From assembly GCA_002429965.1 (NCBI GenBank), contig DJBG01000094.1:31265-38087 (forward strand): DNA of 6,823 bases. Reading direction: 5' to 3'. Shown here piece after piece: positions 1-4,480 of this stretch. The DNA comes from Hungatella sp. UBA5982. GTDB lineage: Bacteria > Bacillota > Clostridia > Lachnospirales > Lachnospiraceae. How positions within the stretch are numbered: position 1 is the first letter of the stretch; the number at the start of each line of letters is the position of its first letter. The notes under the pieces are model-generated. The model did not search any database. It saw only the letters and a program-made list of their open reading frames with translations, and was not told the origin of the DNA. Position numbers and translations under genes: made by a program.

Positions 1-134
1 TCATACTGATTTCCTCCGATTTCTCGGAGCTCATCGGCATGTGCGACCGGATTTTGCTGTTAAAAGCGGGGGAACAGGTGGGGTTATACCCTGCCGATAC
101 CATAACCAGCGATTTTCTATATTCCATTTTGTAA
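1..134 (+). CDS. Sugar ABC transporter ATP-binding protein, C-terminal end only
   Basis: The reading frame entering from the left edge (first full codon at 3) gives 43 residues ending at TAA 132-134. It starts ILISSDFSELIGMCDRI, the stretch that follows Walker B/H-loop territory in the second ATPase domain of RbsA/MglA/XylG-type carbohydrate importers (family form: ISSELPELLGMCDRI), followed by a beta-strand segment LLLKAGEQVG. In that family the protein has two fused nucleotide-binding domains and energises uptake of a monosaccharide such as ribose, xylose or galactose at the inner face of the membrane. The short tail after the last strand (about 18 residues) is normal for the family. It lies 206 nt before an FGGY sugar kinase on the same strand, which fits an uptake-plus-phosphorylation locus. 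The start, Walker motifs and sugar are outside the window. Confidence 0.85.
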   Translation, partial: ILISSDFSELIGMCDRILLLKAGEQVGLYPADTITSDFLYSIL

Positions 135-140
135 TGGAAT
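121..140 (+). other. AT-rich hairpin over the ABC ATPase stop codon
   Basis: ATTCCATT (121-128) and AATGGAAT (133-140) form a perfect 8-bp stem with loop TTGT; the TAA stop lies in the loop and the 3' arm. It is followed by TGTCATTTTA, so it could weakly terminate or stabilise the 3' end of the transporter mRNA. The low GC of the stem makes an efficient intrinsic terminator unlikely. Confidence 0.4.
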
Positions 141-157
141 TGTCATTTTAACCGAAT

Positions 158-216
158 CAAGTAAGTCCCCCACTTCAAATGCGAAAAGCATTAAGTGGGG
201 GGTGGGGACTTGCTTG
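158..216 (+). repeat. Long composite inverted repeat in the kinase leader
   Basis: Outer arms at 158-170 and 204-216 pair over 13 positions with one G-T wobble. Inside them CACTT (171-175) pairs with AAGTG (193-197), and AATGC (178-182) pairs with GCATT (188-192) around a GAAAA loop. G198-T203 forms a one-sided bulge; alternatively the C-run 167-171 can pair with the G-run 197-201. The C5-ACTT ... AAGT-G5 core resembles hairpins I associate with right ends of IS200/IS605-type elements in clostridia, but no transposase is present and that resemblance is from memory. It could equally be part of a structured leader RNA. Confidence 0.6.
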
Positions 217-250
217 TGTCAGGTGGAGTACAAGCTCCTCCTGACAAGCA
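211..250 (+). other. Second leader hairpin with anti-Shine-Dalgarno arm
   Basis: GTCAGGTGGAG (218-228) pairs with CTCCTCCTGAC (235-245) with a single T-T mismatch around a 6-nt loop. TGCTTG (211-216) can also pair with CAAGCA (245-250), extending the stem. The 3' arm contains CTCCTG (238-243), complementary to CAGGAG (322-327), the ribosome binding site of the downstream kinase, so two mutually exclusive folds are possible. Confidence 0.5.
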
Positions 251-280
251 GCGATAACTGCTACTCGGTTATGAGCAAGT

Positions 281-311
281 AGTGAAGCGGATTGCGAATA
301 TCCGCTTCACT
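281..311 (+). terminator. Perfect 12-bp hairpin just before the kinase RBS
   Basis: AGTGAAGCGGAT (281-292) and ATCCGCTTCACT (300-311) form a perfect 12-bp stem with a 7-nt loop, followed by TTCTACAT, a weak U-tract. It may terminate the upstream transporter transcript, attenuate the kinase, or shield a processed 5' end. The hairpin itself is certain as sequence; its role as a terminator is an inference, weakened by the short U-tract. It overlaps the possible CTACT/AGTAG stem (261-265/278-282) by two bases, as in alternative-fold leaders. Confidence 0.5.
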
Positions 312-340
312 TTCTACATAACAGGAGAAGGTATAATTAT

Positions 341-1849
341 ATGAAAAAATTAATTGCTTATGATTTGGGTACCGGAGGCATCAAAGCCTCGCTGTTCTCT
401 GAAAACGGGACATCTCTGGCAGATGTATTTATTCAGTATGACACCTTATTTCCCAAAGAGCGCTTTGTAGAACAGCGCCCTATGGATTGGTGGAACCATG
501 TCTGTCAGGCAACAAGGCAGCTTCTGGACAAATCAAAATCTGATGCAGCGGATATCGCCTGTGTCGCCCTGTCCGGCCACAGTCTGGTGGCAGTGCCCCT
601 TGACAGGGAGGGAACCCTGCTGGCGGACCAGGTGCCCATCTGGTGCGACATGCGGGCAGTGGAAGAAGCAGAAGAATTATTTAAGGATCTGGACTATAAC
701 CAGTGGTATCTCACCACCGGAAATGGAGATCCGGCGGAATGCTACACTGTTACCAAATTGATGTGGATGAAAAAGCACCAGCCAAAGCTGTACTCAAGGA
801 TTTATAAAATTCTGGGCTCTAAGGACTTTATCAATTATATGCTGACCGGAACCATGTGTACGGACCCGTCTTATGCATCGGGATTCGGCGTATTCAATCT
901 TACTGCATGGGATTATGAACCTGGATTTATGAATGCCGCAGGTATCAATCCGGAGATATTCCCGGAAATCCGACCAAGCGATTCTATCATCGGGAGGGTT
1001 ACACAGGCTGCTGCACAAATGACCGGTCTGGCAGAGGGAACCCCCGTTGCCTGCGGGGCGGTGGACAACACCTGCATGGCCCTTGGCGCCAGAGGACTGG
1101 CGGAAGGGGTGGCATATACGTCCCTGGGGTCTTCCAGCTGGATTGCCGTCACTTCTTCCAAACCTGTTGTGGATCCGGCAACAAGACCTTTTGTATTTGC
1201 CCATGCTAAGAAAGGATATTATACTTCCGCGGTATCCATTTTCTCCGCCGGGAACTCATTCCGCTGGATCCGGGATAACCTTTGCCGTGATTTTACGGAT
1301 GATACGGATACATACGATGCCAGGAACCGGATGGCGGAACGTGTCCCTGCCGGAAGCAACGGGGTGCTGTTTAATCCTTCTTTAGCAGGCGGAAGTGCAC
1401 AGGAGCCGTCCTCCGGTCTTCGCGGCGGATTTATGGGATTGGCCCTGCACAACACCCGGGAAGATCTGGTGCGGGCATCTATGGAAGGCATTGCCATGGC
1501 CCTTCGCTGTACTCTTGATATCCTGCTGACACAGACCTCCATAAACGGAGAAATGCTGATCTGCGGGGGCGGAAGCAAAAGCGCGGTATGGCGGCAGATT
1601 TTTGCTGATGTTTATAATCTGCCTGTTTTAAAGACCAACATTGACCAGAATGCCGCTTCTCTGGGTGCTGCTGCACTGGCGGCTAATGGGTGCGGACTGT
1701 GGGAAGGATATGACCTCATTACGGAAATCCATCAGACGGAAGATATCCTGCTGCCGGATAAGGAAGCCAATGAATTGTATGAAAGGCTTTTGGTTGTTTA
1801 TCGGAAATGGACGGAAGACTTGGCGGATTTAAGCAATATGATGCCGTAA
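341..1849 (+). CDS. FGGY-family carbohydrate kinase (xylulokinase-like)
   Basis: This 502-residue protein has the normal full length of the FGGY sugar kinases, which transfer phosphate from ATP to a sugar or polyol in the cytoplasm. The N-terminal actin-like phosphate loop is YDLGTGGIKASLF (residues 7-19, Asp8). SGHSLVAVPLD (78-88) and PIWCDMRA (99-106) follow as in xylulokinases. CGAVDNTCMALGA (238-250) carries the expected catalytic Asp242, and LICGGGSKSAVWRQIFADV (406-424) is the C-terminal FGGY signature with the ATP-site glycines. The start is supported by AGGAGAAGG at 323-331. The preceding gene is a sugar ABC transporter ATPase, so the substrate is probably the imported, isomerised sugar (a pentulose, hexulose or polyol). 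Family assignment is firm; xylulose specificity is not proven. No frameshift or missing motif is seen. Confidence 0.9.
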   Translation: MKKLIAYDLGTGGIKASLFSENGTSLADVFIQYDTLFPKERFVEQRPMDWWNHVCQATRQLLDKSKSDAADIACVALSGHSLVAVPLDREGTLLADQVPIWCDMRAVEEAEELFKDLDYNQWYLTTGNGDPAECYTVTKLMWMKKHQPKLYSRIYKILGSKDFINYMLTGTMCTDPSYASGFGVFNLTAWDYEPGFMNAAGINPEIFPEIRPSDSIIGRVTQAAAQMTGLAEGTPVACGAVDNTCMALGARGLAEGVAYTSLGSSSWIAVTSSKPVVDPATRPFVFAHAKKGYYTSAVSIFSAGNSFRWIRDNLCRDFTDDTDTYDARNRMAERVPAGSNGVLFNPSLAGGSAQEPSSGLRGGFMGLALHNTREDLVRASMEGIAMALRCTLDILLTQTSINGEMLICGGGSKSAVWRQIFADVYNLPVLKTNIDQNAASLGAAALAANGCGLWEGYDLITEIHQTEDILLPDKEANELYERLLVVYRKWTEDLADLSNMMP

Positions 1850-1881
1850 TTTTTATATTCAGCATCTTCTATGTGCTTTTT

Positions 1882-1901
1882 CAGCGCTGGTACCCAGGCT
1901 G
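1882..1901 (+). terminator. Weak hairpin after the kinase
   Basis: CAGC (1882-1885) plus TGG (1888-1890) pair with CCA (1894-1896) plus GCTG (1898-1901), around a three-base loop and a small internal loop, followed by the T-rich stretch TTATGGTTTTCTATTTC. This is the only terminator-like structure close behind the kinase stop codon at 1847-1849. Stem quality is poor and the assignment is tentative. Confidence 0.3.
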
Positions 1902-1973
1902 TTATGGTTTTCTATTTCGGCAAAAGGGATTGTTGTTAAAATGCAGCCTAGCAGTTGGTTATGAATCCTTCCA

Positions 1974-2011
1974 TTGCGGGTGTTAAAACATTCTTTAATT
2001 AACTTCCGCAA
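1974..2011. repeat. Imperfect inverted repeat in the intergenic region
   Basis: TTGCGGGTGTTAA (1974-1986) and TTAACTTCCGCAA (1999-2011) are inverted repeats with one G-T wobble and one T-T mismatch over 13 positions and a 12-nt loop. There is no U-tract on either side, so it is not an intrinsic terminator. It could be an RNA structure or a protein-binding site, but no adjacent promoter was identified. Confidence 0.45.
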
Positions 2012-2072
2012 CGGGTACATTCAGATAATTTTCAGCAAGTGCGTATTTATGTTGGGAGGTTTACAAAAAGGC

Positions 2073-2115
2073 AAAAAAAAGCGTCCGCCTCTACGACTAG
2101 TAGAAAAGCGAACAC
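2073..2115 (-). terminator. Rho-independent terminator for minus-strand transcripts
   Basis: Read on the minus strand, GTGTTCGC (2115-2108) pairs with GCGGACGC (2088-2081) over 8 bp including two G-U pairs. An inner CTAC/GTAG stem with a 5-nt loop continues the structure, and eight U residues follow (2080-2073). This is a textbook intrinsic terminator. It lies about 150 nt past the stop of the minus-strand YkvI-like transporter, so it most simply ends that mRNA; it could also end a separate short RNA starting between 2267 and 2120. Confidence 0.75.
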
Positions 2116-2137
2116 TCTGGTACTCAATATGGGAAAG

Positions 2138-2151
2138 GGGGGATATCCCCC
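2138..2151. repeat. GGGGGATATCCCCC palindrome
   Basis: A perfect 14-bp palindrome, forming five G-C pairs with an ATAT loop as RNA, sits between the transporter stop codon and its terminator. It is very GC-rich compared with its flanks. On neither strand is it followed by a U-run, so it is not itself a terminator; it could slow 3'-to-5' decay of the transporter mRNA. Confidence 0.5.
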
Positions 2152-2267
2152 TCCTGTACTTCAAACCGGTGCAGACACTCCAATATGGACTTAGCTCCTG
2201 GCGAAGAAAGAAAGCAGAAGACCTTCAATATATGTATAGACATTTAGGCTATTTACTTTTCAGCGAT

Positions 2268-3557
2268 TTAAATAGAATCTGCCCTATCCTGCCAGCCAAT
2301 GATTACATTTACTATGGTCGGCAGGATCAATGTGAACAGGTTAATATAAGACACAAGAGTCAGCCCCTTGGACACCAGGCTTGTAAGTCCCACCTGGGAG
2401 ACTCCCCAGGTAAGTATGATATAAAACAATGTAAGCATTGCTCCTCTTTTGTTCCGTTTTACAGCGGAAACTTCAGGATTTTCACTTATTTTCTCCTGAT
2501 ACCAGTTTAAAACCCGGTCATTGAAACCCTGAGCATAATTGATGGCTGTTGAAATCGTTGCAAAAAAGATGGAAACAGTTATCAGAGTCAGAAGTACGGC
2601 CTTAAATGCGGAAGCTCCTACCCCATTTTCTACTACCAGGATGGTATAAACAGCTTTGCCGGCCTTCCAGCCTTCAAATACTCCGGAATAATTTGCCGCC
2701 AGATTCACCACCGTCATTTCCAGGAACGCCCAATTTAATATTACAGAAAGAACCACCGCCAAACGGAGGGTCCTCTTATTGGTAAAGAGCTGGGCATGGT
2801 TTACATAAGCCCCAAATCCTCCTAAATTCTGACCGGAAAAAATATAGGCCCAGCAGAATGCGGTCAAAAGGTATTTTAGAAAGCTGCCGGCTCCGGAGGA
2901 AATTCCCTGGTTCAGTGAATCGCTCATCACCTGCATCTCATTTCTTAAATTTCCGTTTGCCAGATTGTAGATCATGTTTGGTACATGAATCACAACCAGA
3001 GTGATAAAAATGACTGCGCTCATGAACACTGCATTTTTGCGTACCAGGTCGCTTCCTTTCATACAGAGCATAAACATGATAATGCCCACAACAAACGTGG
3101 TTAAAAGATAAGGCATGCCGGAAATCTCCGCAAGGGCTGAACCTGAGGAGGAATAGGCCAGAGCCATACATACAATGAGCAGCCAGTTAAAATTGAATTC
3201 ATATACGACCTGCATTGGCTTTGCCAGCTTTCCTCCTAAAAAACGTGCCCCATACGCTCCAAGGAAGCTTCCATAATCAAAGGTTCTGAAATCCATGGCA
3301 AATTTCATAAAAAAATAGATCATAAAACAGTTGATGGCCGCAACTACCAGCGGCATGAACAGGCAGAAATAAGGCTGCGTTACTTTGGGCAATATCCCGT
3401 AAAACCCTGTGTTTGCAAAGAAATATGACCAGGGTGTTGACCCTGCCGCAAAACCGCCACCGCATTGAGAGCTAAACGCTATGGATACAAATACGACAAC
3501 CGTCTTCCACTCAATCTCCTTATCTCCAGCTTTATTTCCATTTCTCCCGTTTTCCAT
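2268..3557 (-). CDS. YkvI-family membrane transporter (LeuT-fold/APC-like)
   Basis: A 429-residue, very hydrophobic protein with about 10-12 predicted membrane helices, e.g. near residues 18-39, 62-88, 121-138, 149-166, 175-195, 226-242, 264-287, 316-342, 374-391 and 398-418. Helix 1 is broken by a glycine cluster, SSQCGGGFAAGS (29-40), as in LeuT-fold carriers and the uncharacterised Bacillus YkvI family (COG3949), in which I place it with fair confidence. Such proteins are expected to be cation-coupled carriers of amino acids or related small solutes; the substrate is unknown. Start: ATG (3557-3555) lies 8 nt after GAGGAGG (3572-3566). It is divergent from the thioesterase, and its promoter shares the GCCGATTGGAT -35 block with that of the acyl-CoA dehydrogenase operon, hinting that it moves that pathway's substrate or product. 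A terminator lies at 2073-2115. Confidence 0.75.
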   Translation of the reverse strand: MENGRNGNKAGDKEIEWKTVVVFVSIAFSSQCGGGFAAGSTPWSYFFANTGFYGILPKVTQPYFCLFMPLVVAAINCFMIYFFMKFAMDFRTFDYGSFLGAYGARFLGGKLAKPMQVVYEFNFNWLLIVCMALAYSSSGSALAEISGMPYLLTTFVVGIIMFMLCMKGSDLVRKNAVFMSAVIFITLVVIHVPNMIYNLANGNLRNEMQVMSDSLNQGISSGAGSFLKYLLTAFCWAYIFSGQNLGGFGAYVNHAQLFTNKRTLRLAVVLSVILNWAFLEMTVVNLAANYSGVFEGWKAGKAVYTILVVENGVGASAFKAVLLTLITVSIFFATISTAINYAQGFNDRVLNWYQEKISENPEVSAVKRNKRGAMLTLFYIILTWGVSQVGLTSLVSKGLTLVSYINLFTLILPTIVNVIIGWQDRADSI

Positions 3558-3579
3558 GGTAAGATCCTCCTCGTATACT

Positions 3580-3603
3580 TATTTGTTATTTTTTTAACAA
3601 ATA
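3580..3603 (-). promoter_or_regulatory. 9-bp inverted repeat in the transporter 5' UTR
   Basis: TATTTGTTA (3580-3588) and TAACAAATA (3595-3603) are perfect inverted repeats separated by six T, located 8 nt upstream of the GAGGAGG ribosome site of the YkvI-like gene and downstream of its predicted promoter. On the minus strand the loop is A6. The position fits a repressor operator or an mRNA-stabilising hairpin; no family can be assigned. Confidence 0.5.
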
Positions 3604-3671
3604 GATGAAAAATAAAATTTCTCTACTCTTCTCCGCCAGCTGCTTTTACCGTTTCTTTAAGATATGGATTA

Positions 3672-3701
3672 ATTATAGTTTATGGCTGATAGAATATCCA
3701 A
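3672..3701 (-). promoter_or_regulatory. Predicted promoter of the YkvI-like transporter
   Basis: On the minus strand TTGGAT (3701-3696) and TATAAT (3677-3672) are separated by 18 bp. The -10 is a perfect sigma-A consensus; the -35 keeps only TTG. The -35 is the end of GCCGATTGGAT, also found with the same spacing before the acyl-CoA dehydrogenase gene. This predicts a leader of roughly 105-110 nt before the start codon. Confidence 0.6.
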
Positions 3702-3715
3702 TCGGCCGATTCTAT
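3689..3715. promoter_or_regulatory. Nested palindromes overlapping the transporter -35, candidate operator
   Basis: ATAGAAT (3689-3695) and ATTCTAT (3709-3715) form an inverted repeat with 13 bp between. Overlapping it is AATCGGCCGATT (3700-3711), a perfect 12-bp palindrome made of two CCGATT half-sites. Both overlap or abut the transporter -35 box, a typical place for an operator. No regulator gene is visible in the window. Confidence 0.5.
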
Positions 3716-3763
3716 GCTTTCCCACCTGATCCATAGTTTTTTTCCTATATATTTATTTATAGC

Positions 3764-3793
3764 TTGTATCATCCATTTCAACTATGTTATAGT
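3764..3793 (+). promoter_or_regulatory. Predicted promoter of the thioesterase
   Basis: TTGTAT (3764-3769) and TATAGT (3788-3793) are separated by 18 bp, with the -10 matching the consensus at five of six positions. The start site would be near 3800, giving a leader of about 30 nt that contains the GGGAGG ribosome site. It lacks the GCCGATTGGAT block of the two neighbouring promoters. Confidence 0.55.
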
Positions 3794-3830
3794 GCAGAAT
3801 AAGAATATTGTCATACGGGAGGTAATGGAA

Positions 3831-4229
3831 ATGAGAGAAGAAATTATGGAAGGGATCCGGCGCCATATTCTTCCTTTAAGCGGTTTGGAAAAGGCGAAGC
3901 TTTTGGAAGTATGGCCAGGCCACTCAAAGATATCCATTGAGATTCCGGAGAGTGCCTTAAACCTGTATGGTAATCTCCACGGAGGTTTTTTATTTTCCCT
4001 ATGCGACATTACCGCAGGCATGGCCACCTATGCATATGAATATTCCAATGTGACCCAGCACGGGTCCCTTGACTTTATGCGGGGTATAAAAGCAGGTCTG
4101 ATCTATGTAGAGGCCAATTCCATACACAAAGGAAGCCAGTCGGTCGTGAACCGGGTGGAGGTAAAATCAGAGGATGGGAAAATCATTGCGGCAGGAGACT
4201 TTACCATGTATCTGCTGGAAGCGCTGTAA
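3831..4229 (+). CDS. PaaI-type hotdog-fold acyl-CoA thioesterase
   Basis: This 132-residue protein has the usual length of the PaaI/YbgC-like hotdog thioesterases, which hydrolyse acyl- or aryl-CoA thioesters in the cytoplasm as oligomers. The diagnostic stretch is NLYGNLHGGFLFSLCDITAG (44-63): HGG at 50-52 opens the long hotdog helix and Asp59 is the expected catalytic acid. The second half supplies the beta strands, including SLDFMRGIKAGLIYVEANSI (79-98). I start at ATG 3831, 8 nt after GGGAGG (3817-3822); ATG 3825 is too close to it, and an in-frame extension to 3714 would translate through the predicted promoter. It is monocistronic, closed by a strong terminator. Its substrate may be an intermediate of the nearby acyl-CoA dehydrogenase/CoA-transferase pathway, or it may have a housekeeping CoA-salvage role. 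Confidence 0.85.
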   Translation: MREEIMEGIRRHILPLSGLEKAKLLEVWPGHSKISIEIPESALNLYGNLHGGFLFSLCDITAGMATYAYEYSNVTQHGSLDFMRGIKAGLIYVEANSIHKGSQSVVNRVEVKSEDGKIIAAGDFTMYLLEAL

Positions 4230-4246
4230 AATATATAAAAAATAAA

Positions 4247-4296
4247 AGAGCATCGGCTTTTGTCAAAGCAAAAGCCGATGCTCTCTCTTTTTGCTC
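4247..4296 (+). terminator. Strong rho-independent terminator of the thioesterase
   Basis: AGAGCATCGGCTTTTG (4247-4262) and CAAAAGCCGATGCTCT (4269-4284) form a perfect 16-bp stem with loop TCAAAG, followed by CTCTTTTTGCTC. It begins 17 nt after the thioesterase stop and separates that gene from the dehydrogenase operon. Confidence 0.92.
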
Positions 4297-4380
4297 ATCT
4301 CCGGCTTCTCCCGTATCGCGGATCATGCCTGCTTATAAAAAATAAATACATAGACAGCAACTATCAATTATGCCCAAAAA

Positions 4381-4425
4381 GCCGAATACAGCCGATTGGA
4401 TTTTTAAAGACCCGGTGTTTATAAT
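4381..4425 (+). promoter_or_regulatory. Predicted promoter of the acyl-CoA dehydrogenase operon
   Basis: TTGGAT (4396-4401) and a perfect TATAAT (4420-4425) are 18 bp apart. GCCGATTGGAT (4391-4401) is identical to the block at the YkvI-like transporter promoter, with the same spacing. Just upstream, GCCGAATACA (4381-4390) partly repeats it, giving two GCCGA half-sites one helical turn apart. The start site would be near 4432, about 50 nt before the start codon. Confidence 0.65.
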
Positions 4426-4480
4426 AAAAGCATCAAGATTGTTAAAAAAATACTAATCAAAACCTTTAGGAGGAATGAAC

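Larger units (their letters stand above)
1850..2267. other. 418-nt intergenic region without a convincing gene
   Basis: It lies between the converging kinase (+) and transporter (-). A plus-strand frame is open from TTG 1974 to 2510 but covers the transporter 3' end, lacks a good ribosome site and looks like no family. The interval holds an imperfect 13-bp inverted repeat (TTGCGG 1974-1979 / CCGCAA 2006-2011 with inner GTTAA 1982-1986 / TTAAC 1999-2003), a minus-strand terminator (2073-2115), a G5-ATAT-C5 palindrome (2138-2151) and a spaced repeat ACTC(C)AATATGG at 2122-2132 and 2177-2188. Part may be a decayed small gene or a long transporter 3' UTR. Confidence 0.5.

Noticed and set aside
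133..282. Open plus-strand frame through the hairpin leader ending in TAG at 280-282, possibly a TnpB tail
   Set aside because: It has no start codon with a ribosome site, and the translation shows no zinc-finger or RuvC motif that would identify a transposase remnant.
332..337. TATAAT directly before the kinase start codon
   Set aside because: It would start transcription inside the coding sequence and there is no -35 at the right distance; it lies in the spacer after the ribosome site.
794..1578. Several minus-strand open frames opposite the kinase (82-136 codons)
   Set aside because: They are antisense shadows of a well-conserved FGGY kinase, have no ribosome sites, and give low-complexity, Arg/Ser/Pro-rich translations.
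1974..2510. Plus-strand open frame of 178 codons, TTG start
   Set aside because: It overlaps about 240 bp of the transporter 3' end antisense, has no ribosome site before its start, runs through a terminator, and its protein resembles nothing known to me; most of it is a shadow frame.
3714..3830. In-frame N-terminal extension of the thioesterase with a hydrophobic, signal-like stretch
   Set aside because: The predicted promoter (3764-3793) and the GGGAGG ribosome site fall inside it, and the PaaI family needs no such extension; the start at 3831 fits length and spacing.
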